Source of the DNA: Kappaphycus alvarezii
Lineage: Eukaryota > Rhodophyta > Florideophyceae > Gigartinales > Solieriaceae
Direction: 5' to 3'
Assembly: GCA_002205965.3 (NCBI GenBank)
Contig: NADL03000753.1
Coordinates: 992,001 to 1,056,000 of the forward strand
DNA length: 64,000 nucleotides
The position numbers and the translations under genes were made by a program. Under the pieces are notes generated by a model. It ran no database searches, had not been told where the DNA came from, and saw only the letters and a list, made by a program, of their open reading frames with translations. Below are positions 11,789 to 23,344 of the stretch, piece by piece. How positions within the stretch are numbered: the first letter of the stretch is position 1; the number at the start of each line of letters is the position of its first letter.

Positions 11789-12139
11789 ATGTCACGGGAA
11801 GGCAGGGAACAGTGAAGGATGTAGGGCCCAAATTCTTTTTCGAAGAATATTCGCAATTACGATAGTATGGGTGACGGCCGTTGAACAAGAGGAGCAGGCG
11901 ATCATTCCAGTTTGCAGCCATCCCTCGCAACCGCGAAATGGATGCGGTACTAATGTCCTCAGCATCGTAATTCTGGCGGGAGGTACAGTACCCTAACATA
12001 CAGTAGTGCTATGAGTGGGAATAATTTCATTGGTCGTTAAAAGTGTCTAACAAGTAAAATTACAGTTTGAAAAGTTCCAAGCCTCGATATGTACACGTGT
12101 AATGGTATGGCAGTCAATGATGATTTCATTGAGAATTTT
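11789..12139. other. Spacer
   Basis: No gene is seen between the glycosyltransferase and the retroelement fragment. GGTACAGTACC lies at about 11982-11992 and a second TACAGTA at about 11999. Confidence 0.4.
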
Positions 12140-12835
12140 TGCAACTACAGTGACAGTGCTGTAGGTGTTCCCGTCTTCGACGAAATTGCCCCGCTCCTTT
12201 GCGCGGAATACAAGGCGCTTCGGCGACCATGCCGCTGATCTGTGTCAAAGGTCTCGGTTGGAAGAACCGCCACGAAGCAGTGGCAAAAGTGTTCGGCAAA
12301 GACCTGTTCAAAGCCGCTGGAGCTGGCGTCCACTATGAAGTCCTGTATACTTCCCGGACTGGACGCCCGACCTGCCGACATACTCGTCCACCCGACTACT
12401 TCTCGGAAAACCCTACGCCCCCTCTCCCGGTTGCATATGACATCACAGTCTCCTCACCTTTCCAACAGTGTTTCCTGCCCAAGGGAGCACGGGAAGCGCG
12501 CGCTGCCGCCAATGCGGCAGAACGACGGAAACTGAGGGACTTTGCGACCAAAATCGCCGCCATTCCTGGCCATGCTTCACCGGGACGCCCTTCTCGGCTG
12601 GCAGTTTGTCCCACCAGCCTTTGACTCCCTGGGATGCCCTTCGGAGACTACATCCAAGGTGGTCGACGAATATGCGGCCGCCATCGCTGCCCGTATCGGA
12701 GGCCCTAAGGCGAAGGTATCCTCTCGGCTTTATCAAAAGCTCAGCTATGCATTGGTCAGCACGTTTGCAGCTTCAGCGATTGGTCGTAGCCCGCAACATG
12801 CAAAAGTTTGCCTTCCGCTCCAAAGCTAGTCAATT
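12140..12835 (+). pseudogene. R2-type nuclease tail, fragment (copy B)
   Basis: Only the C-terminal module is present. NRHEAVAKVF (about 12268) supplies the RH motif; LDARPADILVH (about 12358, second frame) gives the PD-type motif; AYDITVSSPFQQ (about 12438, first frame) gives the following Asp. The tail continues in a third frame to 12829. Cys/His zinc-finger positions upstream are too damaged to follow. The reading jumps between three frames. The fragment ends about 50 bp left of the Tc1-type element. Closest in sequence to copy A at 5.25 kb. Confidence 0.7.
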
Positions 12836-14220
12836 TTAGTGGCCCTTTACAAACATTGAAGAAAATTAAAGAGTAAACCTAGACTGTACACTGCCTGTAA
12901 TAAGTACAGTACCACCAGAAAAATGCAAATATTTTTAGCAAAAATTCGGTTTCTTTAAAAACAAAACGGTCGAAACCCATTTAATTAGATGCAGAAGACG
13001 TTAGGCGAAGTCATTTTGAATTTGGTCAATTAGAACATCTCCACCGGCACCCCAACTTCTTGAGCAAACGCATAACAAACTGTACAAATGTAAGGTTGTA
13101 ATTGGTAGCTTCAAAAAAAATTTTGTTAATATGATACATCTTCTGATCTCCAACGGTGTCTGGAGAGTTCTTTTGCTTTTCAACGTCTCTTGAGCAGAAT
13201 TTTTGACTGCTATGGCTCGCATCTGCTTGCCTTCCTTCGATAAGCTTCGAATGGCACCCTTTGCTCTTCCCGCTCCTAAAGTTGTGCAGCCGCTGCCGCT
13301 AGTTCCTTACTTGAGCTTCTTGTCCTTTGCCACCCCTGGTGCTACTTCGTACCAAACCTTTCTCCCAATATCTATTTTAATATCAAGATCTCTCTGCTGC
13401 ACAAAAAAAAGGCCACATCTCTACCTTCCCGACAGTTTGCAGCCTCTGCACGTATAATGTCGCACCCTTAACACACTCTCACACCTACTAGACATACCGC
13501 ACAACTCTTTCTACACACTGCCACATCTTCAGCCTACAACTACGCTCATACATCCTCACCGCACTGAGTTGCGCCCATGGCCAGTATTTGAGCCTCCAGA
13601 ACCCCGTCCAAAGAGTGTCACTCCCATTTAAACCAGTACTTTCAATCGTACACAACTGCAGGCCCTTTCCTTCTCAGCCTTATGAAAACACCCGCCGCAC
13701 CATTGAGATTGGACATACATTCCACGCACACGAGTACATAAGCCGATCCGGACAGCAGAGCAGGCTGCAGCACAATCGCATCTTCACAATTTACGGTCCA
13801 AACCCCGGTTACCAACACCCTACACGACATTCAACCCCACGGCACCCACCATCATTTTGCGTATTTTTCGCCAAACACCAGCCACTTCCGCCAACTCGCC
13901 GCACATTCTACAACCACCCAACAACCCCACTATCACTGCCCTAGTTTTTCATTACTGCGCATGCTGCTTTAAACCGCGGCGAAAAGCCCGCCACAGCATT
14001 ACCCCACTCTGCACATCAAAGCCAAAAGTCAACCAGGAACACGGACTCCAGTACTTATTTACACACCGGCTGCACCTTTTTGATTCCCGTCACCCTGACT
14101 GCCATTTCTAACTCTACCACACCTTCCTCCTCCACCTTCCCCACACATTTCAAATCCTTTCGCACGATGAAACAACACATTTCGTGATGAGCTTCACAAA
14201 ACTCTGCGCACAAGGTGACC

Positions 14221-15429
14221 ATGAATTTGCTGGAGAGCAGCAGTGAGGACGAAGAAACCGTTGTAAAATGGGGTGGGTCTGCACCAGGTAGGGCGCCCAA
14301 TAGAGAGCGATGCAGAGAGCGTGGGGCTCAACGTCTATATCTGGACTACTTCGCAGTGTCAGTGTATAGTGAAGAACAGTTTCGCCGCCGGTTTCGTGTA
14401 TCACGAAGTATCTTCGACACTGTACTGCAGGGAGTATGTGAAACAGATATGTTCTTTGTTCAAAAGCAGACGCTGCGAGACGCTGGGGTTAACAAGTTTG
14501 CAGAAGGTAACATGTGCATTTCGAATGCTGGCATACGGCACGGCAGCTGATGCAACTGATGAGTATCTCCGCCTTGGGGAGTCGACAGCGCACCAATGTT
14601 TGAAACGTTTTGCTTGCGCTGTAGTGCGTGCGTTTGGATCAAAGTATCTACGGTACCCACGCGTCCGATTTGAAGCGAATCCTCTCAGAATCAGAACGAA
14701 GGGGATTTCCAGGGCTGTTGGGAGTATCGATTGCTGCAAGTGGAAGTGGAAAAAATCCTGCTGCCCTGCATGGTCAGTATCAAGGCAAGGAAAAGGTACC
14801 AAGCGTTGACTTTGGAGGCGATAGCAGACTATGATCTATGGATATGGCATGCCTTTTCGGAATGCCTGGGAGTTTGAATGACATCAACGTTTTGGAAGCT
14901 TCACCGCTTCCTAATGAAATTGCATCAGGACGGTACCCGTTACCGTTAGAGTACAGGCTTGGTGGATGCACACGAAATATACCCTACTGGTTTGCCGATG
15001 GAATATACCCGGAATGGCCGATGTTTGTGCACCGTCTCGGAACCATCTAATCAAAGGAAGACTTCTGGCGCGATACCAAGAAGGTGGAAGGAGGATGTAG
15101 AAAGGGCGTTTGGAGTGCTACAGGCTAAGTGCATCTCATTGCACGAGACCAAATAAGATACAATGCATGATATAATGCGATGCTGCATTATATTGCACAA
15201 CATGATGGTCGAGAGAAGGAGTGCACGAATACGAAAACAACGACGCAGCAAAAGCGTTGCTACCGTGGATGATAACCTGCTGCCAATGTGCAGTAATGTC
15301 AACTCAAGCGCTAACGTATGTCTCCTTCCGGGTCCATCACCGCGAGTGAGAAAGCAAAGTGAATACTACAGAACGCGACAACTGTTTATGAAGCACATAT
15401 GGGATACATTTAGAAACAGTTTACTCTAA
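14221..15429 (+). pseudogene. PIF/Harbinger DDE_4 transposase, several frameshifts
   Basis: The N-terminal part (ATG 14221) includes FRRRFRVSRSIFDTVLQGV, the usual pre-catalytic helix. It continues in the second frame with AFRMLAYGTAADATDEYLRLGEST, then SIDCCKWKWK (first Asp, about 14730), HGQYQGKEKVPSV (third frame, about 14770), GMPGSLNDINVLEASP (second Asp, about 14860), DGIYPEWPMFV (about 14998), WKEDVERAFGVLQAK (catalytic Glu region, about 15085) and IILHNMMVE (about 15187). All expected blocks are present in order but spread over three frames, so the copy cannot be translated as read. The order is typical of plant-type Harbinger transposases. The start is the ATG directly after the in-frame GTG ACC at 14215. 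Confidence 0.85.
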
Positions 15430-15468
15430 GTACCTGGTGACCACATCGTGTCTGCGCAACGATTAAAC

Positions 15469-16467
15469 TCATTCATCTCCAATCGCAACATAGTTCTCAC
15501 CAGAGGACATTAACGGATCAGAGTGCATGGCAGTAGTGACATCTTCCTTTGTATGCGATGTCTCAGAAGTAAAGACCTCAGTCTGTGGATAATTGTCAGA
15601 ACGCCGTTTTTTACACGAAGCTCTTACCGTTTCTAGAGCATGCGCTCTCATAATCTTAAAATATTCAACTGACTCTGCTGTATCACATCCAACCGGGGCA
15701 GAATTAAACAGCATTATTTCGTACTTTCGTTTGAGTAGCCTGTTCCTTTCCTTCGCTTCTACTGATTGCGCAGAAAGACGCAACTTCATTTCATTATACT
15801 TCTCCAGATTTCGTTCATTTTTTGCTTGCTTTCGTCCCACAGGACGATCTGTCTTCTCCTTTAGGATTTAAAATAACCATGCGAGCCGCTACGTACACTT
15901 GAGAATCGATTGTTCACCAAAGAAGACCATGCTTGTTACTCGTATTGTGAAGATCATTCTTGGCCGATTCTACTTCATCGTCAAGACGTCGATCAGCATT
16001 TTAATTACTAATATTGTCATTATTCTTCAAAACTTCCCATACCCCAGTAAAACGGAATGGTTTGCCACAATCGTCTAGCCCATCCTCATTTCCATACCGT
16101 TGCATAAGGCTGTTTCCATTTGCATAGCATTTGTTGCAGATGTCCCAGATGGTTGGTTACGAAGAACAAGTTGATGGCATGCGGAAAATAGAGTACACTG
16201 TTTGATAATGAGTTTCGAGCGGTTGCGAACAGATTCTGTGGTTCGCGGTTCTCGATTAGCCGGTTTGAATTTGTCGTTGTAAAGACGATTCACTTTCTCC
16301 ATAAATAGATCCCCTTTTTGTTCGGCTCCATGTATGGCGTTCTCACTTGCAGAAATCGGGGCTTGCGCTATAGCTTTGTCTTCAGCTGTTGTGAAGCTAG
16401 CGCCTCTAGGAGTCCTTTTTCTGTTCGGGAGTGCACTGCTATTGGATGGAGATGCTTTGTTATCCAT
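15469..16467 (-). pseudogene. Myb/NAM-associated partner protein of the Harbinger element
   Basis: From an ATG at 16467 the frame reads RGASFTTAEDKAIAQAPISA and later GAEQKGDLFMEKVNRLYND and RNRSKLIIKQCTLFSACH, the Myb/SANT-like domain pattern of PIF/Harbinger second proteins. After a break near 16070 the C-terminal NAM-associated region follows: DRPVGRKQAKNERN (about 15850-15820) and SVEYFKIMRAHALETV (about 15660). Such proteins bind the element ends and assist the transposase. It is convergent with the transposase, 39 bases apart. At least two frame changes (15.84-16.07 kb) break it. Which upstream ATG is used is uncertain because the frame is open to 16791. Confidence 0.75.
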
Positions 16468-16913
16468 GGCGGTTTGTGGGAGCCTGTTTTTTGTTGTTGT
16501 ATTGGCTTGTGTGCCTGGTTCTTTACATGTGTGGGCTGTAGTGTGGGCTTTTCCAAAACAACAGACGCAGCTTTTCAGTATTTTGGCGGGAAACGTGTTG
16601 TTTGGAGCCCAATTGGACAACACCACATGGATAACAATTTGCTCTGTGGGTCTATATTTCAGGTCCAAATATTCAGAATTTGAACATAGTATTTGCTTCG
16701 ATACACCCTGGTTTCTTCGTTTGCTGCACCACTGGAGATGTAAGGTGCGCATCAAAAAACCAAATATGATAATTTGATTTTTTGATGGCATTGGTGGAGA
16801 TGCTCCTACTTCTTTAATTTTTATAAAAGGCTACCCGAGTGCCTGCAAAAAGTACAGGCCCACTCGGTTCTGGAGAACATCGGGGCCAATTATGGAAGGT
16901 TCATTTCCAAAAC

Positions 16914-17117
16914 ACATTGTGACAAGATCGCTTTTCGGTTATTTCCATTGTGACATTCATAGAATTAACACTATTTATTGCGACAATTCTATATGTGTTA
17001 AAACCCAATGCGACAATCACGGACTTGATATATCGCTTGTAGACAACACGGTGACAATGATTGGATTTTTCTATAAACCATATGATTAAGAAAATTGAAC
17101 AGACTCTAACTGCGACA
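16914..17117. repeat. Array of TTGYGACA-like subterminal motifs
   Basis: CATTGTGACA (16914 and 16946), TATTGCGACAA (16976), CAATGCGACAA (17007), GGTGACAATG (about 17050) and ACTGCGACAT (about 17110) recur at about 30-base intervals and then more widely. They lie just inside the left end of the MULE. Such arrays are often transposase-binding sites; that role here is inference. Confidence 0.55.
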
Positions 17118-17234
17118 TATACCGAAAGATACAGGAAAGACTATTGAAATGCAAACACGAACTGAGACATTCCTTTAGTTACTCAGAAATGGCAGATAAT
17201 ACTTCCAAAGCAACCAAAGGCTACTAGTGATCAA

Positions 17235-19628
17235 TCAAATACCGTCGCACGTGTTCTCATCGACAACGAACACCTGACGCAGTGGACAGTTACTGGCATT
17301 ATGATCAGGGCGACTACACAAAGAACACTGTTGCGTGCGGCGACAACTGTGTGCAGGCCCTTGCTCATACCAGTGAGCTTTTCTTTTCCTTGCATTTTTC
17401 GTGGGAAGACCGCGTAGAGGAAGTATCGCCTTTGGGATCTGAAGATTCTGTCCTGTCGCAACCAGACGCCGGGCTGTAGTCTTCACGTCCGTTACGGTGT
17501 ATGGGACAGGAAATCCAAATGATATGTTGCCGTATTGCGTCTTCCAGGTGTCGACCAAATGTCTATTTGCAATAAAACGATAAAAACTAGACGAAAGGAA
17601 TTCCAAATAAGACAGCTACCCCGTGATAGCAAGGAAGACCAGAAACATTTTGGTAATAGGCAAAGCAAGTAGGGGGGTATGATACTCATTGCTTAATATT
17701 ACAAGGAGCAGAACGGAGCCATCAGAAACGCTGGGCGCTGTAGCTTCCATCCGCGCAGTTACGTCCAGATATTTACACTAACCTGGTAAGCTCTTGACCG
17801 GTGAATGAGATTTGCCAATATCTTCTGTATATCAGTTGGAACTGGGTCTTTGGTTGAAGTCGCAACAGACTGTCGGCGGAGGAAGTTCTCACGCTGAGTT
17901 AAAAAAAACCTTTCCGGCATCTTTTTTGGTTCAAAAGATCTTATGTAATTACGTAAAGCTGCTGCAATATAGCTATTTGCTCCTTGCGACGTGGTCTCAG
18001 TATCCTGCAAAGAGGAATGTGTCCTATACAGTTCGGAGTCATCAAAAACGTCCGAGATAATTGAGCTGTGTCCGGGAATACTCAGCCTTAATGGTGGCTA
18101 CTTCAGCCACACTAGGTGCATATAATTCTCTGTCATGAAGAGAGAGCCCTACACTCTTGGCTAATCCCAGTTTCGGACCCAGATGTTTCCGGGCATGAAG
18201 GGGATATAGGAAAATTTTGGCATGGTCCATGTTTCTTTTGTAGGCTGTATTTATAGCCTTCTCCTGATCCACAAGAGTTGTACGATCTGCAACATCGAAT
18301 CCCTGAATCTCTTTGCAGGCCGCGAAATCTTCTGTCCATGAATCCAGACACTCAGGTCCGACGAAATGTGCAAAGCAGAGCGCAAACAAGTGATCATTGG
18401 TGTCATAACCGAAAACCTCGAAAATTGTTCCGTAGGATCTGTTGCCAATACCGTCGCAATGTCTAGCATCAGCAGTGCACGTCTTTCTTACAGTCCTGCA
18501 GAAGTGCTCCGCAACCGAAGGGACACATACAAACCCTCCGTAATATATCCCGCCGTCATCAATATCATCGACATCTACCTCCTGCTCATCAAACGGCTTG
18601 GCATCCTCTTTCCTCCGCCCTCGACTCAATTTGACAAGAATAAACTTTGCGGCTTTCACACATTGTTTCTTCATCTCTCCCCTGTCAGGATAAAAACCTC
18701 CACTGTATGTAACTCTTTCCTTAGTAGGTCGGCGCGATCCCCTAATCCAGCCATATCCACTGGTCTACTGGCCTCTAAATAGCGACACAAATCCCACCGG
18801 ACTGCCCTATAATGCTGATAGGACGGTTGACATCTATAAAAGGACCTTTCTTTCACCAAATTGGCTACCTGGGCAGTGGACATATCTGGGTTTTGGGAAA
18901 AGTCATCGAGAATGGCACGTACAATCTGGCGTGATGTGTATTCTGGCCTCCAGAATACTTTTGCGGAATCTCCATCAATATTATCGCCGTCTTGACCAAG
19001 ACAGGAATTCTAATGTTGAACGTATTTGTTCAGCTTCCAAGTGCAATGACGTGGCTGCCAGTCGAAGGCCGCCGTGGCGCTGCAGTTCATTCCGGCAGAT
19101 CATCTTCACCCTCTCTAACGTTTGTTCCACCCTCACCCCCTGGTACACTCCGAGATTGGCAGCATCAGCTCTAATGAGCTTCTCGCAGCGCCACCTTCCC
19201 CTGACTGTAACGAATACTTCCAACATGACTCGGGTGAACCTATACGGCCTCCAAGAAAGGGCAGCCACACGCTCGTGACGTAGTGCGTCTCTGGCCTTCT
19301 CCAATGACCTTTTCCGTTTAGCCAATTTCTGATCCTGGCGGCGTTTCAATCTTTCTGCACTACTGAAATTTTGAAAGGTTTTCCCGAGGATTTCTCTTTG
19401 AACCTCTGCTGTAGGGTCTTCATCATCATCATCATCGATTAACACAGGCACGTACATATCCACCCCGAACCCGTCATCCTCTCCATCTTGAACATTGTCC
19501 CTCTGGATATCACTTGAGCTTCCCCCAGATGTCTTATGGTCTCTTTCCTCTTCATCTTCCACATAATCCCCATCAACCGACGTCTCCCCGTCATCCAGTT
19601 TTTTTCCTAGAGACCCATAGACATCCAT
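17235..19628 (-). pseudogene. Mutator-like (MuDR) transposase with CCHC zinc knuckle
   Basis: Reading leftward from an acidic, Asp-rich N-terminal part (19628-18981), the protein has STAQVANLVKERSFYRC (about 18880), then the catalytic region in 18674-18042: DARHCDGIGNRSYGTIFEV with the first Asp, GPECLDSWTEDFAACKEI, and LVDQEKAINTAYKRN with the second Asp, followed by PLHARKHLGPKLG. After further frame changes come SQGANSYIAAALRNYIRS (about 17985) and a C-terminal knuckle CSLCSRPDHNASNC (CX2CX4HX4C, about 17290), as in MULE transposases. Four or more frame changes break it. Family placement rests on this motif order; I am fairly sure of MULE, not of the subclade. Confidence 0.75.
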
Positions 19629-19978
19629 GTCGTTATCGTCATGTCCATGAAAAGACGAAAAGTCAGGACTACACTCAGTCCTGGCCTCGTCAAAAACAAC
19701 TTCAGGGGGAGTCCTTGCCCCTTCACTCTCCTGTTGAGGCTCATATTGTGATGTGACATGGTCATACTGCTCCTCTGTCCTGGCTCATGGAGTGTTCTTT
19801 CCCATTGGGACATGTGGGCCACCTTCCATTTCATCCTCGTTACGTTCCTGCACATCTGCATCTGTGTCTACAAATCGAACTGAAGACCTTTTTCTTCCTC
19901 CGGCAGTTTCCCCCCCCTCCTTACAGTCTCCACCTCCCTTCTCATAAGTCGGTTGTTACGCTCCATCCTTTGGCGTTC

Positions 19979-21457
19979 TCAACGCTGCTGCATCTCTCGC
20001 TCCTCTGCCGCCCGACGCTGCTGAGAAACACGACGATTGTACCGCTCCTTTCTTTCGCGATATATCCTTTCAGCCTGAGCCTTCTCTTTATCATTCTCAG
20101 TTCCTTCCTCCTCACGGTCAACCCCACCTTTCCGTGGTTCCGAATTTTTCCTCATCCCATCCCGATTCCTCTCCAGAGTTTCCCCAGCCTCGTTCGTACC
20201 TGCACCATCACCCTCCCCTGTTCTGACATCCACATTATCACCCACTTCTCTCCTGCCCGTCTTACTTCCTTCACCGATACCCTCGGCGATACTCTCGCCC
20301 CTTCCCTCCGCATATTCCCGCTCCCCACCCCGCATGTCATCAATGATGTTGCTCTGGGGACTATAGGTCCCGTTCTTAAATTTGCAGACCCCACTTTTCC
20401 CTGTTACTTGAGGTAATTTCTGCCTTCCCGACTTTAGAGTTGAACCCGCGCTCCTCGCTTCTTGAGAAGATCGAGCTCCTCTGGCATCATCCAACCTCCC
20501 CTCCCTCCCTGCGTCATCAGACCCATCAGAACTACCCCATCTCTCCGTCATCAGAGCCATACCCCCTCTCTGCGTCATCAAAACCATCCCCCTCCCTGCG
20601 TCATCAAAACCACCCCCCCTCCCTTGCGTCATCGGAACCACCCCCACTCCCCGTATTATCGGAACCACCACTCCTCCCTGTGTTATCGGAACCACCGCCC
20701 TCCCCGTGTCATTGGAACCCTCCGCCGTCGCAGTCCTACCAGAACGCCCTTCCTTCCCCGTGCACTCGCTACCATCAGAACCGCCTTGCTTGTCAGCTTG
20801 GTTCGTAATCATCCAAAAGTCTCCGACCTCGACCTCTTCTGAGTTCAGGAGACATCTTTGCTTGTTCTTCTTCCAAACTTCTTTGGCTGTCCTCGTTCTC
20901 GCGATTGGTCCTAGAATGCGTACGGTTTCCCCCTTCACGTGCTCCTCCCGGAGTCTTGGTATCATAATGGCTCCCCAAAGCAGCGTTATACCTTTCCACC
21001 CTTATTTTATCATTCTCAATCATTTCTTGTTGCTCTTTCACCAAGAAATCCAAGAGTTTCTCCTTATTGGAAGGCTCATAGGAATATAGAACATCGGAAG
21101 ATATCATAAACCCAGCGATAGACCTGTTCTCGATCTCTTCGAAAGACACCGCATTGTCTACCTGAGATTTGACTGTGGAAAGGATTTGCATAGCACGGCT
21201 TGCTGCCCTCTTATCAGCTGCAGAACCCATCGCGGATCGGATTCGTCGGGGTGCACAAGAATCGAGAGCCGCCGGTTGCGCCTCATAATATTTGGAACAG
21301 TTGGGCGATCTGTGCGCTCAGCGTTGTGGGAATAATCCATGCGGAACATGTCCAGAAGAGGAGTAACATTGGATTCAACGGTTCCGAAATGTCTTAGAGC
21401 TTCCCGCTCGTTCAAGGGTAATTTTCGCATTGTGGCAAGAGAAAGGCCACGACTCAA
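19979..21457 (-). pseudogene. Unrecognised protein region upstream of the MULE transposase
   Basis: Minus-strand frames at 21457-21158, 21230-20793 and 20965-19979 join with overlaps and read like one protein with two frame changes. It is rich in Arg, Glu and Gly, with a charged C-terminal coiled-coil-like segment (RRVSQQRRAAEEREMQQR at about 20035-19982) and a central stretch encoded by the 20505-20735 minisatellite. No family is recognised. It may be the N-terminal half of the MULE protein or a separate accessory gene of the element. Open frames continue faintly upstream to about 21907. Confidence 0.4.
20505..20735. repeat. ~30-bp coding minisatellite
   Basis: About eight units built on CCCTGCGTCATCRGAACCA recur every 28-31 bases. 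On the minus strand they encode Gly/Val/Met/Thr-rich peptide repeats. Unit length is not a strict multiple of three, so the peptide changes between copies. Confidence 0.8.
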
Positions 21458-22137
21458 AAACGGAGGTGAAAGTTGGTGAGCTTGAGTGACACACGGAGTT
21501 TCCCAATGGGGACTTTGGCAAGAACAGGTAGTTCTTCGTAGAGTGAGACCCTAGATGGTCTGCTGAGCAGGGATTTTTAGGGATATTGTCGGTTGGTTGT
21601 GGGGCTGGCAGAGGCAGGGAGTCGTTGTGATTCGTCAATTTCGTGATAATTTGGCGGGCGAATTTCACAGTCTTTTATCAAAGTCGCATAGCGACTTTTG
21701 TTAACATTTGTTTTCAGTCGTAAACATTCCGGGTACCCCCGCAAGTCTCCCGCAAGGTACATGGTAGCCGTTCTCATTAATCTTTTCAAATAAGAATTGT
21801 AAAAAAAACATTGATACGTTACGTGACTTGCGTTCTCTATCATGGACAGTATGTCGCTTTATGGGTATTAGGTCGAAAAACATTGTGACATTGTGGATTT
21901 CACTCATATAATTTCACAGTATTCCTAAATGTCCCAATGGTTATACTCAATGCATAAACAGTCCCCCGACTGTTCTGACAGTTCACGGAATTTCACATTG
22001 TCTATCCTATAGAAAATGGATTTCCCCATCAGATTCCCACTTTATCACATTACGGAAACATACAAATACAATCCTGCCTGTTTGTTCCTAAAATTATCCT
22101 TTCCAAGCTGGAGGCAACACATTCGCACCCACTAATC

Positions 22138-23060
22138 ATGCCGAGAGGCTCCTACTTGACCGAAAGGAGAAAGGGCATTATTAATACCCTTTATGGGCAG
22201 AAAATATCCATTCATGCAATCTTCAAATTAACTAGGGACACATCAAAACGAATTAGGGAGCTACTTAAAGCTCCAAGCGTCATATGGCTTAAAGAAAAAG
22301 TCACGAAGGCCACTGAAAATAACAGAACATCACATGCGTCGCCTCCTCAGAGACGCCTTATGGCAACATCTTTCAGCTTGGAACCCCACTGCCCATTTAA
22401 GACTTTAGAATATGCCGGGTGCTGAAATTCATTGGAATGTATCATTTTTGAAGAATAAAGCAAGTACATATCCTCACAGAGACGCACAAGCCAAACTCCG
22501 GATGTGTAATCGGGAACATGATACATGGAATATGGACAAATGGCGTAAAAAAGTTCTCGTAGATGATAAAACGTTTACTTTAGACGGTCCAGATGGCTCG
22601 GCGAGGTACTGGCATCGACTAGACAAAGAAAAATATCTTTATCTACGCGTCAGCAGTGTGGAGGATCCGTGGTTGTGTCGGGGACTTTTTCAGTTTCGGA
22701 GAAGAGCTCTTTGGCCGTTTTAGTGGAAGGAAGGATGCAAAAGCCTACAACAAAACTATGGAGGTCCTTTTTTGCCGTTTAATGCATAGTATCATACTAT
22801 TGAATGGATATTTTAGCAAGATGGAGCGCCTTTCCATACGGCAAACCATTCGAGAAAGTGGTTTTGAGATAATAATATTGCTCCTTTACCTTGATCTTTT
22901 CGTTATCCTGACCCGAATGAAATAAATAATTTATTTTATATCCTTGCTAGGAAATTTTACGGAAACAAAAAGCAGTTTCGATCAGTGAGTGATTTGAAAG
23001 AATGTATTCAGTCCCTATGGGATGGACTAGAAATTTCACTTCCCTTAAAACTAGTATAAA
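22138..23060 (+). pseudogene. Tc1/mariner transposase, broken
   Basis: The N-terminal HTH part starts MPRGSYLTERRKGIINTLYG (22138) and runs to about 22425. The second frame has RDAQAKLRMCNREHDTWNM and the first catalytic Asp region VLVDDKTFTLDGPDG (22558-22602). The third frame has GDFFSFGEELFGRFSGRKDA (about 22680). Next come a FQQDGAPFHTA-type second Asp block (about 22815, as yet another frame), ILARKFYGNKKQFRSVSDLK (about 22941) and RCVDFLDRR at the C-terminus (about 23070). Length and block order match Tc1-like transposases of about 340 residues. At least four frame changes and one stop break it. Confidence 0.85.
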
Positions 23061-23344
23061 TCCTCCCCGAAAGGTGTGTAGATTTCTTGGACAGAAGACG
23101 GTAACGCATACTTCTAGTTTGTCAAGAAAATGTCATTAATTCGGCGGTTCCATACTTTTTGCAGGCTCTCTTGTAGCCTTTTTTAGAAAAATGAAAGAAT
23201 TAATTTTCCAAATGCAAATTTATTTCGCAGAATGTCTTCTCCATCCACTTAAATGGGTTTAGGCCGTCCTTTTAAATAAACAGCATTTTTGCAGGAAATA
23301 TTTGCTTTTTTCTGGTGGTACTGTACTTATTACAGGCAGTGTAC

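Larger units (their letters stand above)
13031..16813. mobile_element. PIF/Harbinger element nested in the Tc1 left arm
   Basis: The left end GAACATCTCCACCGGCA (about 13032) pairs inverted with GGCATTGGTGGAGATGCTC at about 16792-16810. TTA precedes it (13029-13031) and CTA follows (about 16811-16813), a 3-bp TWA-type duplication with one change. Removing the element restores alignment of the Tc1 left arm with its right arm. It holds two convergent genes: a DDE transposase (+) and a Myb/NAM-associated protein (-), the standard two-gene layout. Between 13.2 and 14.2 kb the plus strand is C-rich with no recognisable gene. Confidence 0.75.
16870..22110 (-). mobile_element. Mutator-like element (MULE), ends approximate
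   Basis: A MULE-type transposase with zinc knuckle lies on the minus strand between the Tc1 left arm and the Tc1 transposase. Sequence resembling the Tc1 right arm stops near 16870, which bounds the left end; the right end must lie before 22138. I could not find clean terminal repeats or a 9-bp duplication, only short subterminal motifs (16914-17117, and CATTGTGACATTGTGG at about 21880). Confidence 0.5.
12889..23341 (+). mobile_element. Tc1/mariner element with long inverted repeats, carrying two nested transposons
   Basis: CACTGCCTGTAATAAGTACA at 12889 recurs inverted, ending at 23341, and TA flanks both ends (12887-12888 and 23342-23343), the Tc1 target duplication. Similarity between the arms continues for about 200 bases: GTACCACCAGAAAAA, GCAAATATTT, AAACCCATTTAA, AGAAGAC, and after the Harbinger insertion AAAAGGCTAC and GCCTGCAAAAAGTA at about 16829-16856, matching 23130-23345 inverted. 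The Tc1 transposase itself lies at 22138-23060. The left arm is split by a Harbinger element (13031-16813), and a Mutator-like element (about 16.87-22.1 kb) lies between the left arm and the transposase. Confidence 0.75.

Noticed and set aside
19787..20416. 209-codon plus-strand frame rich in Leu, Ser and Pro
   Set aside because: Antisense of the purine-rich Arg/Glu coding sequence on the minus strand; the apparent hydrophobicity comes from pyrimidine-rich codons.
12886..23344. Outer inverted repeats first taken as MULE terminal repeats
   Set aside because: The flanking dinucleotide is TA on both sides, the end CACTGCCTGTAATAAG is Tc1-like, no 9-bp duplication is present, and a Tc1 transposase abuts the right arm.
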